A stretch of DNA of 64,000 nucleotides, taken from Hymenoscyphus infarciens (Eukaryota > Ascomycota > Leotiomycetes > Helotiales > Helotiaceae). The translations under genes were made by a program, and so were the position numbers. Position 1 is the first letter of the stretch; each line of letters begins with the position of its first letter. Location: the NCBI GenBank assembly GCA_001414345.1, contig LLCB01000262.1, positions 1 through 64,000 on the forward strand, written 5' to 3'. A model generated the notes under the pieces. The model had not been told where the DNA came from and did not search any database. It was given only the letters and a program-made list of their open reading frames with translations. This document shows, one piece after another, positions 10,687-22,094 of the stretch.

Positions 10687-11770
10687 ATGGTCGCTATCAA
10701 AGATGTCCGTATTTCCAATGCGAGTTTCATGGAATCAAAGAAGGCGGAAGGGTTAGTTGCTGTCTTCATTGGAGGTACATCAGGAATTGGAATGGGAACT
10801 TTGAAGCAACTCGCCAAACAAACAAACTTTCCCAAAATCTACATTGTAGGACGATCAAAAAGTGCCGCTGCCCCATTATTGAAGGAGCTCGAGTCCTTGA
10901 ATCCAAAAGGGATTTATATCTTTCAAGAAACCGAAATTTCCCTTCTGAAGAACGTGGATAAAGTGTGCGAGGAAATCAAGGCAGAAGAAGAAAAGGTAGA
11001 CCTCTTATTCATGAGTCCAGCATACATTACTTTGGGCGAAAGAAACGGTGAGTACTTCATCATGCTCTACTTCAAGCTTTCACTAACCAAATTTAGATAC
11101 AACCGAAGGACTGGACATCCCATACGCTCTCTGCTATTACACTCGTCTCCGCTTCACACACAACCTCCTCCCCCTTCTCAACGCCTCACCCGCACCACGA
11201 GTCATCTCCATCCTAGGAGGAGGAATGGAATCTGAAATCAACCTCCAAGACCTAGAAATTAAAACCGAATTCAAAGCTCAGAAAGCAATGAAATACAGTG
11301 CCACACAAACAACACTCGCTTTCGAAGAACTGGCGAAGTCAAACCCTTCTATCACGTTCATCCATAAATATCCCGGGTTCGTGAATACCGGCGCGGTTGG
11401 GAGGTTTATGGGATCGCAGAAGGGATCTGTTGCTATACCAGCGACGTTTTTCAGATGGTTTATCCTTCCGTTTGTGAATTTTTTGTCTACGAGTGTTGAG
11501 GAGGCAGGGGAGAGGGGGGTTTTCCTGGCGACTAGTGGTAGATATCCTCCTAGTGAACCGAAGATGGGGGGAGAAGGCGCTTCTGTTTTGCCCAAGAGCG
11601 TAGAAATTGCGAAAGATATCGAGGGGAGTGGTGTTTATATTTTGGGTCCTGCTGATGATAGCAAGGATATCACACCTGCGTTGGCGGCCTTGCGGGCACA
11701 GGGAGGGAGCAAGACTGTGTGGAAATCGACAATGTCGGTTTTTGAAAGGGCTGTTGGAAGTTCAGGGTAA
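10687..11770 (+). CDS. Atypical short-chain dehydrogenase/reductase
   Basis: Exons are 10687-11047 and 11097-11770, 344 aa. The N-terminal Rossmann dinucleotide motif is GGTSGIGMGTL (residues about 35-45), which replaces the classical TGxxxGIG, and IVGRSKSA suggests an NADP-type second strand. The position of the catalytic YxxxK reads YYTRLRF, so the usual lysine is not in place, while the downstream PGFVNTG turn is kept. The C-terminal part (about residues 240-344) is longer than in a classical SDR. Many fungal SDRs of this kind sit in or near secondary-metabolite loci, but no such partners are nearby. The substrate is unknown, and without the lysine activity may be altered. The 49-bp intron is phase 1. 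A TATA box precedes it. Confidence 0.75.
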
Positions 11771-13572
11771 TGTTGATGATGAGTGAGGCGGTTTCATACA
11801 AAAATTTTCGAGGGGCTTTCTAATCCTCACTACATACACCAAGAACTCAAGTTAACACCAACCTTTGAAGTCTCCTTTAATGTACACCTTTTCCATGCTT
11901 AGGCCTTGCCTTTTCTCTTTCGAAATCATCTTTTAAATTTGAAGCTTGGGAAGGGGGAGATGAGTTAATTCCGTCAGCTTGTCTTCTCTCTCATTACTTT
12001 TCAAGCAAGCTGGGAGAAAGGACATTGCAATGAGGCTCTTGTATAGATATCGATTGCCACTTGTCTAGTAGCTAGATTTTGGTAGAATCATGGAACCGGC
12101 AATTTTTATTTTAGTAGGTGCCTTATTCTGAAATGTGGTCTCGTTCAGATGCGGAAGTAAGGCCTTTCAAGTCGGAAGATCGCATATGAATGAGATTATG
12201 TCGCACGAGTCGTAGCTCAAAGAACCCTTAGTACTTTCTTTTTTCAAATCTTGAGGACATGATCATGAAGCTTCCAGTTATTGTTCTCTTTTGGTGATCA
12301 CAGCTTCACACTTGCCAGTCATTTGTACTCAGCTAATGGTCTTTATATCAAGTCGACAAACCCCCAGGGGTCATATATTTATTGCCTTCATAAAAATGCC
12401 AAAATTATCTACGCTTGGACCATTACTACTGCAAACCCAAGATTCTTGAAGACCATACTCTAAAGGGTAACGATACTACAGTTTTCTACACAGGACACGT
12501 CCTCTATTTACCTAGTACATTCATATTGATAGAAGGAAATTGATACGTATCCACGTGAAAGACGCTACTCGTTGTTTCTTGAAGGTGTAGATATCAAAGG
12601 AGAGTTCTAAAAGCTTTGGAAAGACAGTCACGACAATATTCTTGCATGATACGGAACTGTATCATAATCTATCTGCCTTTGGCTCAAACGCTCACCTTTT
12701 GGGCAATTCAGCTAATATTGTGAAGTATTATTTTAGATAACTTTCGACAGTAGATCCCCCTTCAAATAGAAAACATGCCTAGAAAACCGATAAATACAAC
12801 TTTCTTATATGTGAGATCAGAGTCTTCCAAAGCTCCTGCTCACACAAAGAGAGTGTAAGCAGGTACAGCTGAGTGGATTGCACATGGAATTTGGGGTATG
12901 AGCAAATAATCTACTGGCTTATGATTTGTATTCCTACCTTACACATCTGACATACATAACGTGGGGCCAAGAGGGCGCGTTCTAAAGCATAGACCAGTAG
13001 CTAAGCGAATGGGAGGAGAGGGAGCACCTTGTTTGAGACCCTAACATCCAATTATTGTGCTGCGGGGTGAGATAAGGTACATTTAGTCCAGATAAAGTGC
13101 GCAATAGTCAGCCAATCACAATGCTCCAATTTGACCCCCCCCTCTCTCTATACAGTTTGGTGCTCTGAACCTCACAACTTTATTTTCTTTTCCTCCATGC
13201 CGATCATAGAAACCAAAGTATGCCTTCAATGCTACATCTATACATCTACATGCGCATGCTTACCTTTATACAGAGACAACTTGATAAACACATCGGCACG
13301 ATCGCTCTGAAGACTGAACAGCGGTAGCGGCAACAAAGGCATGCCTATCTAAAGACTACGCATCTACGTGTGCACACGCTGACCCTTTCTTTAGAGACAA
13401 CTTTACAAACAGATCGCTCACATTCTTCAGAGAAGCCTTTACAAACGACTCTTGGTAATTAATCGGGCGCGTAATGCAATTTGAAACGCGCAAACTTCAC
13501 CTTCACCATCTCTTCTCACTGACCTCACTATTTCAACAACATACCTACGCTGAAATTTTGGTGGCTAAATAA
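11771..13572. other. 1.8-kb gene-free interval
   Basis: I see no coding region, tRNA or transposon ends. Near 13248-13303 and 13368-13426 an imperfect direct repeat of about 55 bp occurs (both contain catctac, a GC-rich hexamer, and agagacaactt followed by a-rich sequence). The last few hundred bases are the promoter of the desaturase gene. Confidence 0.4.
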
Positions 13573-15906
13573 ATGGCTTCGTATACAGCCACCTCGTGCT
13601 TGGAGGCTGCAATGGAACTTATGTACCAAGCGAAACCAGTTGGACAATTTGGAGATCTACGTAACACATATGATGAGGTCTTTGAAGTTCCCGCATATAG
13701 CATCAAGCAAAGTGGGTAATCTCCGAGGCTACCCTTCCCTTTCCAGCTTTCCACAGACTTGATTCTGGAAATCACAATACTGACTCTGAAATCTCCCATA
13801 GTTCGAGAAGCAATCCCTAAAGAGTGCTTTGAGCGAAGTACTTTGAGAGGACTTGGATACGTGGTTAGAGACATTGCTCTGTTTGTCACTACCTTGTGTC
13901 TCTTCAACCGATTCGCGACTCCCGAATACATATCCTCTTTGACTCTCCGGACTATATTATGGTCCCTCTATGGGTTCCTCAATGGTCTCTTTCTGACTGG
14001 CCTTTGGATGCTTGCGCACGAAGTGGGTATTCTCTGGGTTTTTTCCTTTTTCGGGTTGTTTAAGAGGGGTTAAGACACTGTTTATCCTCCTTCCTCCTCC
14101 AAAATTCGTCTAGAGATGGCAATACTGACTCCGAGTTTATCCACAGTGCGGCCATCAAGCGCTCACCACAACTAAAGTTCTAAACGATATCGTTGGTTGG
14201 TTGATACACTCTGCTCTTCTTGTGCCCTATTTTTCCTGGAAGATCTCGCACAGCAAGCATCATAAAGGTACCGGTGAGTCAGATTTCGAGGGGACGCTCT
14301 TCCTATTTGAATCGTTTGTTGGAACTCTTCTCCATTTTTCGAAAAAAAAGTTAGGAGAATGCGAAACTCTAATTCCTAATTTTCCGAGACCTTCTTAAAG
14401 AATACCTTCATGATTGTCCAACACTATTTCGCACAGTTTCCTAGTAAACTGACGGGGGATAGGTCACATGCAAAGGGACATGGCTTTCTTGCCTGAGACA
14501 CGACAACAGTTTTCGAAACGCTTTTCCAACATGATGGAGGATTTTTCAGAAATCGCGGAAGATTCTCCTCTCCATACTTTACTGTTGATTTTGATGAAAC
14601 AACTTGTGGGATGGCCCATGTACTTACTAACAAATGTCACTGGTCACAATTTCCATACGCGTCAAGCTGAGGGTAGAGGATATAACAAGAATGGTTCCGC
14701 CAAACAGAATGGCTTTCTTGATGGCGTCAATCATTTTAATCCCAACAGTCCCATTTTTGATAATCGAGACGCCAAGTACATACTGTTAAGCGATCTTGGC
14801 CTAGCTCTCACTGGGGCTATTCTATACTGGCTTGGCCATACTTATGGTGCCAAGAACCTCTTGGTATGGTATTTCCTGCCTTATATCTGGGTCAATCACT
14901 GGCTTGGTAAGTCCATGAACCCTGATGACATTAAGGTAAATGCTAATCAACTCCAGTTGCTATAACCTATCTCCAACATACGGATCCCAAGATACCACAC
15001 TATAATGCTGGTGCATGGACATTCATAAGTATGTCAGATTCTCCGAGCATTCTCCCAAATTCCAATCATTGCAATAGACTCTTCTTCTATAAGTCTGGTC
15101 ACGACGCAAGTGATTGATATTGTTGGAGAATATTTAGATGAATGACAATTTCGATTTCTCAATTCTTCTTAACCTTCTCGAATAATAGTTGTAATTATCC
15201 TGCACTATTTCGCACAGTTTTCCTGATAAGTAACTGACTCCAAGCTCTTGAAAAATAGGAGGAGCGGCTGGAATTATTGATCGGGATATTGGATTCATTG
15301 GGCGACATTTTTTCCATTGTGCCGCTCAAACACATGTGGTGAGTAACCGATTTCTTTTTGCAAATCCTAAGGCGGAAACATTTTAAGAATCTCCATAATG
15401 CCATATGGTGGACAACAGCCTTGTTTCAACTTTCTAGCAAAATTCAGTTCAACACTATATTTGAGACAATTGCACTTGATTGTTTCGGAACAGCAGGGTT
15501 AATAAACGAAATTGTTCCAAGCTCTTAGGATAATTACTTAAATTACCCCAAAGAGTTGGAACAACTAGACTGGATAAGCAGGCACGATCCTGATATATCT
15601 ATTGCGAGACTGGTATCATAGGCACTCGCTCCGTATACTGACAAGATTCTATAGCTTCACCACCACGTCTCAGCTGTCCCCCACTATCATTCGCAGAAAG
15701 CAACAGAGGCAATAAAGGGCGTCATGGGCAAGCACTATCTTATTGACCGTCGTACGGGCTTTTTTGGGTTCTATAAAACGCTCTACACGAACATTCGAAT
15801 CTGTCAGTGGGTTGAGAGAAGCGAGGGTGCTGAGGGTGCCGGAAAGGACATTCTGTTCTATCGGAATAGGAGAGGTATTGGCCCAAAGCCTTTGCTGACG
15901 GAGTAA
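13573..15906 (+). CDS. Oleate delta-12 fatty acid desaturase paralogue
   Basis: Exons are 13573-13711, 13802-14022, 14147-14273, 14463-14906, 14957-15028, 15259-15338 and 15655-15906, 444 aa. The enzyme converts oleoyl to linoleoyl chains in the ER membrane using cytochrome b5 and a di-iron centre. All three histidine boxes are present across exon joins: HECGH (exons 2/3), HSKHH (exon 3) and HVLHHH (exons 6/7). Hydrophobic stretches lie around residues 60-115 and 265-305. Conserved family strings include [43 protein letters not shown] and GVNHFNP. The N terminus is shorter than in housekeeping fungal enzymes, and HCAAQTH replaces the usual HGIIETH, so this is likely a diverged second copy. 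Introns 3 (189 bp), 5 (230 bp) and 6 (316 bp) are long; introns 3 and 5 resemble each other and intron 6 contains a MITE. The coding frame is intact throughout. Confidence 0.87.
14274..14462 (+). repeat. Desaturase intron 3, related to intron 5
   Basis: This intron shares with 15029-15258 the identical 18-mer cactatttcgcacagttt near its 3' part followed by tcct and aactgac, and also a similar 5' start (gtgagtcagatttcgag against gtatgtcagattctccgag). The middle is more diverged. The shared order of blocks suggests a common origin of the two introns. Confidence 0.55.
15029..15258 (+). repeat. Desaturase intron 5, related to intron 3
   Basis: This is the second member of the pair described for 14274-14462. 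Both are at different conserved positions of the same gene, both are longer than the neighbouring 50-bp intron 4, and both are removed without disturbing phase. Confidence 0.55.
15512..15564. mobile_element. Compact palindromic MITE in desaturase intron 6
   Basis: Left end ttgttccaagctcttagga and the complement of the right end, ttgttccaactctttgggg, are inverted copies, with an AT-rich centre (taattacttaaatta). The 53-bp unit matches the first 55 bp of the copy at 2241. It accounts for part of the 316-bp length of intron 6. Confidence 0.65.
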
Positions 15907-16378
15907 CTGGAAACCAGTGAACAACTTCTGCAAAGCTTAGGCAGGTGAAGGGGATTGCAGAGAGATTTTGTGTGGGGATTTCTATATGTTGCCAACGGCT
16001 TTTGTGTAGCTGAAGATTGGGATTATCACACATGTTTGGAACTTTGGAAGCCTTGGAAGAACTGACTTTTCAGCTTTTGTTCAGCTGCTCATAGAATAGA
16101 TAGAATCCTGGGAATTCAACTCAATCTCCCCTGATAGATTCTTCTCTCTTCGTTACACTGATGGACTATTGAAGCGGCAGCAAAGACCTCGGGTTCATAC
16201 CTGCTTAAATTGTCTCCTCATTCAAGGTGGATTGAGATAATTATCCTTCAAGAGCTTCATTATTTGCAGAGTTCCGCCTGTCAACCCTCAGTCTCTGGTA
16301 TGCTTTATTCACCAATTGAAACATTGATCAATTCTGTCCAGGGATACACTAAATGTAAGACTCTGTTTAGCTAACTTA
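15907..16378. other. 3' flank of the desaturase gene
   Basis: Nothing coding is seen. The interval ends at the TTA target site of the MITE at 16379. Confidence 0.4.
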
Positions 16379-16761
16379 GGGCCCTGTTTGGCTCACTCCC
16401 TGGCATATTTAAATATTCTAATAACTATGCTAGGAAAGGTTTGAATTGGCCTAGATTATAAGATATATTCAGTAATCATTTAGCTCGTCGTATGTATCAC
16501 GATGTATATTTTACCGAACCGTAGGGTTTAATTGAGAATAAAAAATATGCGGGGAAAATATATGGAATAGAGAATAGGTTTTATTTTAGTGGTGCAGATC
16601 CTTAAAAGATATAACCGCATATATTTAGGATTTTCTAGGCTATAATAGCATGTTGGAAAGTATATGTCAAACGATGCGGTATACTTAAAAATGACAGCCT
16701 CAATTCTAGTGGTGCATGCATATCTTAATATTGCATTAAAAAGTGCGAGCCAAACAGGCCC
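16379..16761. mobile_element. Tourist-like (PIF/Harbinger-type) MITE
   Basis: The element starts GGGCCCTGTTTGGCTC and ends GAGCCAAACAGGCCC, an inverted repeat, and is flanked by TTA on both sides (16376-16378 and 16762-16764), the target duplication of PIF/Harbinger elements. It is 383 bp, AT-rich inside and has no open frame. A second copy is at 17846-18287. Confidence 0.85.
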
Positions 16762-17202
16762 TTAATTATTCTAAACTTTAGTTAATTAACTTAATACATT
16801 CAAATTCTCCCGAATAATATAATTTTATAGTTTAATTTACTACATTTACTACTGAATGTAGTAAGATGTCGAGTCAATATCAAAATTGGCGAATAAAAAA
16901 TACCATGTCTCACTTGACTTCTTCCTTTCCCCCTCCACGTACTAACGATCTTTTAGTTGGGTGATGCTTTAATTTCTAAACAAACTTCGAATGTGCTACT
17001 TATTTTCTCTTACAGGAACCACTCCTTTCTATTGGGCCATCTTAGGTGCAAGTACCAATCAAGTCTGGTTTGCACCCGTTTTCTCGGAATCACCAGCTGA
17101 ACAGACAACAGAGTTAAAGTTAACATTGTATATAAGTTTAGAGTACGATTCGCTTATTTGGAGAGAGTGTACATTTGTCTGTCCAATATTGTGCAAAAGC
17201 TC
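16762..17202. other. Intergenic DNA between MITE and SRR1-like gene
   Basis: No supported gene. The first 120 bases after the MITE are AT-rich. The rest forms the 3' flank of the SRR1-like gene. Confidence 0.4.
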
Positions 17203-18877
17203 TCATTTGCTTCCCTGAGCCCCTTCCCCTAGACCCAAGTCCTTTGAGAGCGATCGCGCAAGATTTTGCCACGGTTGGAAGCGTTTGTATATGGGGTCGT
17301 CGCCTTCTCGTTGCTTCCAGAAATGAGCTGGATCCATCCCACCAATAGGCAACGGAGTATAGCCTTTGAACATTCTGCTTGCACTGTCCAAAATTTCACT
17401 AGCATAGCCCCCTGTCACAATAGGGGCTTCACTGTTATACCAGAGATCCCCCATAGCATGTATCTCTTCGAGTTTTTCGTCTTCGGGGCTTTCGTCATCA
17501 ATTTGATAGCAGTTCGTCAAAAATGCTGCCGGTCTTTCACCCTGGCTTATAAAGTAGTCGATGCTTGGGTCAATATTTGTGCAAAACACTAGTGATTGGC
17601 TATTGATCAGGGCAAAAGCGTCGGGGTCATCGACTGCAGTTACGTTGAGCTTCTCTTTTTGAAATTTCTTCTCGAACGATGTGTACAAAAGCTCTTGCGT
17701 GAACAACGGAAGAGGCTTTCCCGGCTCTGCAAAAGTTAGATTTTATCTCAAAGGACAAGCTAAAAGTGTATACTTACCACCCAACACCTCGCAGCTCTTC
17801 AAGGCTGCCGCCAGTTGCAATTCGCCACTCCCACTGGAGAACTTAGGGCCTGTTTGGCTGGCATATTTTCTAAATAGTTTAGGATATGCACCACCAAAAC
17901 GGAGTTATAATAATATCGGATAATTTACTATATTTAATAATTTAAAATATGCCGAATTGTTTAGCCCGCATATTTTTTAAGCTAGATTATTTAGCAAAAT
18001 AATCCAATATTTATATAAAAGATTATCCCTACCAAGAAAAGGTTATTATCCTATTATCGCCAAAACCACGATAATTGGAATATATCCTAGTATATCTTTT
18101 CTCACCCACTTACGCTACCTAGGTAGTATTACAAATCCAGCTCTAAGATATGCGAGCCAAACGATTATAGAATATATTATCCGAATAATTAGATAATAAA
18201 TAAATATATGTGCTGTGCCACTTTTAAAAGGTCCCGGCATATTTAATAGACTATTTATAATTATCCTAGAGCGAGCCAAACAGGCCCTTAGTAAACCCGA
18301 TGACATTACGCCACCGGTCCACTTTTGGAACAAACTCGTCCATTAAACCAGGCCCGATCAGAATCACGTTCGTGATATCCACCATTTTCTTGATCTTCTT
18401 CAGCTGAACCGTGAGTAATCTGCATTCTTTAATCTGTAGAAAGCCACGCCTTGCTTTGTGTAAAAGGCCATCCAAATGTTCCATGGTTGGGTCTTCGCAG
18501 ACATTGACATAGAGATCGTGTAATATTTTTGGTATATAGGCAAAATTGGAATCTCTTTGAGGGGTTCGCTTGCCATGTAATCTTTATCTCATGTTAGTAA
18601 TATACAATCGAATCGCGGTTCAAGCTTCTTTCGAGTGAGCTCCATATTGATGTAGTCGAATTTGTACATACTCGAGATGACCAATGGGTGATTGTTTGAA
18701 TCGCAGTGCTTCTTTTGGGTCCATCGAAAATTCTTCGCCAGGATGAGTCTCCTCGAAACACGACTTGGCTTCTTTCATAAATGTGTATTCCATGACGTGA
18801 TCATCACGAAGAACTTCACCCTTATAAGTGATAATTACATGGTCATTCTCATCGTTGTATGCTGCTTCGTACCCCAT
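17203..18877 (-). pseudogene. SRR1-like domain gene interrupted by a MITE
   Basis: Exons are complement(18672-18877; 17778-18581 with an insertion; 17203-17726). The 442-bp MITE at 17846-18287 plus one TTA lies in exon 2. As the sequence stands, translation runs from IGFTK into the MITE and stops after about six codons. Leaving out the insertion in the comparison gives three exons of 206, 359 and 524 nt, 1089 nt in total, an exact multiple of three (362 aa), so the interruption looks recent. Intron 1 (18582-18671) has a TACTAAC branch point; intron 2 (17727-17777) is ordinary. Visible SRR1-like features are ILIGPGL, SGELQLAAAL, the VDDPDAF-SLVF segment and a C-terminal tail. SRR1 proteins are linked to light and circadian regulation in plants and to stress or haem-related functions in other eukaryotes; the fungal role is unclear. 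The SRR1 assignment is moderate; the interruption is seen directly. RNA splicing of the MITE has not been ruled out. Confidence 0.7.
17846..18287. mobile_element. Tourist-like MITE inside an SRR1-like exon
   Basis: Ends are GGGCCTGTTTGGCTGGC and GCGAGCCAAACAGGCCC, with perfect TTA target duplications at 17843-17845 and 18288-18290. It is 442 bp, AT-rich, without coding capacity. It shares its termini with the copy at 16379-16761, 1.1 kb away. Confidence 0.9.
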
Positions 18878-19288
18878 GTTGATCGACTAGCTTGCGAGCC
18901 TTGAAAATTTTAAGAATATATGCCTAGTTTTGAATCTTGAAAGTTAAAGTGATCACCAATATTCTGTGTAGCATAAGGAAAGTGAATGCAGTTTCTATTA
19001 TGGTTAGTTGGCATGTTGAGGTGATATCACGAAGAAAGTGATTTCTTTCATTAATTCATTGACAAATCCGAAAAATGTGCAATGAGTGGAGAAAATGACT
19101 GCCACAAAGGAAAATTGCGAACGCTGGCTGGGTTGTACTTTGCCAAATTATCAGCCAAAATTCCACTTCAATCTCCCATTTCAAATATATACGAAGAATA
19201 CAGTCTCGCTTCACAAACCACTTCCACGCCTCCAAATTTCCATTCAGATTTTCAATTTCCCCCATATTTACAACCCCCCCCCAGAAAC
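18878..19288. other. Intergenic DNA between SRR1-like gene and xylanase gene
   Basis: This is the upstream flank of the SRR1-like gene and the 3' flank of the xylanase gene. No gene or repeat is seen. Confidence 0.4.
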
Positions 19289-20912
19289 CTACGACAAAGC
19301 AGCCAAAATAGCAGTATAGGCCGCCTTGGGATTATAACTAGCATCGTAAAGCAAAGGATTATTGCTCGCTCTCCAAGAATCCTGCCACAAACAAATTAGC
19401 ATTCCATCAACTCATCACCCCGTCCCCATCACCCCTTCTTCCCCTCATCAAAGCACAAGAACGAAGAAAAGAAGTACTCACAGGATCTCTAACCCCCCAA
19501 ACGGTAATCCCAACACAAGTAGGAGTGTTCAAACAAGCATTAGTAACAGCCACATACTCACTCGCAGCCGCATTAACAATATCCAGCTCCGTAACCGCCA
19601 CCTCACTCACACCACTCGCAGCAAGGGCTTGTAAAGCACCTTGAGCAGCGGATGCTTGGCCGGCGAGGAGATGGCCTTGTGAGCCAATTCCGTCGATGGG
19701 TATTCCTGCCGCGAGCCATTTTTTGACATGTGCGACCACTGAGAAAGTTTGATTAGCTGGGATGGGAAGGAGGAAAGAAAAGGAGACTAACTTCCGGTAG
19801 TAACTTTAGCGTAAGTCGCCGAATCGAGGTTATAATCATTAATGTACAATTTAGCATTTGGATCCGCTGCTCGGGCAGCTTTGAAAGCGATGGAGACAAA
19901 GGTTTCTCCTAGGACGGTGGACCAAACTGAAGTCCGGAGGTTTCCACTTTCGTCGAAGATTTCGTTGAGCACGTCCTAGTTTGGTAAGTTTTGGGAAATG
20001 AAGAGGAGTTGGAAGGACATACCCAAGCGTAGATCTTGCCCTTGTATCGTCCCATTACGGTGGCGATGTGTTTCTCCAATACTGCTGTGAGAGTGCTGGC
20101 ACTATTGATATTGCTTACCCAGCTTGGAAGTTGTGAATGCCAGCCTAGCCATAGTCAGCTTTCCCTCCTGTCCTCTCTCTCTTCTCGTCTAAACCTACAA
20201 AGTGTGTGTCCCCTAATCAACTTATCATTCGTCGTAGCAAAATCGACCAAATAATCACTTGTTGTAAAAGTGAAACTTCCTTGCGTATTCTCCGTAGCAT
20301 CCCACTTCATGCTATTCTCCGGAGTCACCTGTCCGAAATTCGCCTTTATAATCGCTGCATTGCTTCCAGCAGTGAGACGGTTTTGATCCGTAGCAACGCC
20401 AAAGTATTTCTTCCCCTTAGCGCGGAATTTCTCATTGATGCTGTTTGCTCCTCCTGTGCTTGTTCCGCCTCCGATTGCAGGTACTGTGGTGGGCGTGCTT
20501 CCGGGAGTTGTTGTGGCTAGAGTTGTTGGTGCGGGAGCTGCTGTTGTTGTGGGTGCTGGTGCTGGGGCAGCGGAGCCTGGAAGGCATTGAGAGTAGTCTT
20601 GAGTTATTTATTAAAACTGGGAATTCTTTGAGGCCCGAGTCGAGAGAACTTACAATCACTAAAATTGTGTTAGCAAGAACAGAGAAGAAGGCGAAGTTGG
20701 AAACTTGCTTTGAGTATGTGCAAGTCCAGCCAGATACACAAGTAGTAGCTCCAGTCCATTGAACACCACCACCTAAAACCGTCAGACTGAAGTCACACCA
20801 AGGCAGAACGAAAGAGGGATCTACACTGAGTATATCCAACAGCTTGAGCTTGAGCAGCATCAAACTGGGCCAAAGCCACTACCAGAGCCGCAATATTTCG
20901 AATTGACAACAT
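19289..20912 (-). CDS. Secreted GH10 endo-beta-1,4-xylanase with N-terminal CBM1
   Basis: Exons are complement(20825-20912; 20709-20772; 20654-20658; 20199-20597; 20023-20144; 19792-19975; 19482-19738; 19289-19381), 403 aa. It hydrolyses internal xylan bonds outside the cell. Residues 1-24 or so are a signal peptide ([20 protein letters not shown]); then comes a CBM1 cellulose-binding module with QCGGVQW, CVSGWTC and NDYYSQCLPG; then a Pro/Thr/Ala linker; then the GH10 barrel from about residue 100. The acid/base Glu is in WDVLNEIF and the nucleophile Glu in [17 protein letters not shown] is also typical. Intron 2 (20659-20708) has a GC donor (GCAAGT) and is followed by a 5-nt microexon TGATT; together these yield the canonical N-D-Y-Y of CBM1, while every simpler join shifts the frame or meets a stop. 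Function is clear from family motifs. Confidence 0.9.
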
Positions 20913-22094
20913 GACTTCTTGAATTTGAGAAATATATGGAAGGTAAGAAACCAAAACAAGTTGAAAATCAGAAGAGAAAAAATAAGAATGAGAACTCTCT
21001 ATAGCAACAAAACTATCACTAACCACCACCTAGGAAAACCGGGATACATCATCACCATCACTACCCCATCGGATGTACCAAAGCAGAAATACCCAAGAGA
21101 GATGCGAGAAACAAGGACCATTCATTCCGAGGATCCGAATACCGTGTAGCCTGAACCCCCAAAAGCCACTTTGTCCACCTCTCCCTCCAATCCTCTTCCC
21201 ACCATTTCCCCATCTCTAGATCGTGACCCAAAAACCAACCAGCGGCTCATCGCACAAAGTTATTCCGATACCACGAAACCCCAGAACGCCATTGAACGCC
21301 TCCAACCCCAGCACCGCAGATTTAAATTACCCACGTGCTGGGGGCAGATTTCACTTGCACATCTGCAACTGCATAATTGCCTAAAAGAGGAGATTCGTAC
21401 CCTTGTGTGGTACGAGCGCCGTGGGGACCCCATACGCTCGTAACCCATTCAGGCAGAATGAAATACTGGGGTACACTCCGAGTGATTCTGGTCGCTTGAC
21501 CGCCTTCAAAGTCAGACCAGGTGCTTGGTATGAACAGGTCTACATTTTGAAAACCCCTTAGGATAGAAGCACATGCCCAAAACTCGATCTAACCAGAGCA
21601 AACATTGGACAAGAAACTAGGGCGAAGCCGAGGGCTGATTGAGCCTGAACTCTCGATACCGCTACAGAAAATGAGCTCTCAGTGACCTTGGACAACAGTA
21701 CTTCGGAGACTTACCTCCGATGTCAACTCGACGATGGGGGGGATGCTGCTTCCATTTCACCTATCTCCATCCCCATCCGCCAAGAAAGAAACGGACTTAC
21801 AATCACCGGGAAAGAGAGAAGAAAATGAGAACGGGTAATTACAATCAAGAAGAAGCAACAAATGTAAGTCTGTGAATTCTAAACGTCGTGGGGGAATTTT
21901 GCTGCTGCCTTAAACGAAGGGGTCGTCATCACAATCTAGATGCTGGTTTGATTCTCCATTGTTGAAAAACAAGTCCCAGTCGCCCACCCTGACCCAATAT
22001 ATTTTTTGCACCCTGAAAGATTACATGTGCATCCATGTTTCTAGTGTCCATTCATCTCATAGCTTCATCAAAGTCCCATCGTACCCTCTTCCCC
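20913..22094. other. Xylanase promoter and CSE1 3' flank
   Basis: No gene is seen. The xylanase gene is transcribed to the left, so the part next to 20912 is its leader and promoter. No GGCTAA-type XlnR site was spotted. Confidence 0.4.
21307..21471 (-). promoter_or_regulatory. Candidate CreA-type sites upstream of the xylanase gene
   Basis: Three matches to the carbon-repressor consensus SYGGRG occur: CCCCAG at 21307-21312 (reverse), CTGGGG at 21338-21343 and CTGGGG at 21466-21471, about 395-560 bp from the start codon. A CACGTG box overlaps the flank at 21332-21337. The consensus is short, so chance matches are likely; glucose repression is plausible for this enzyme class. Confidence 0.3.
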
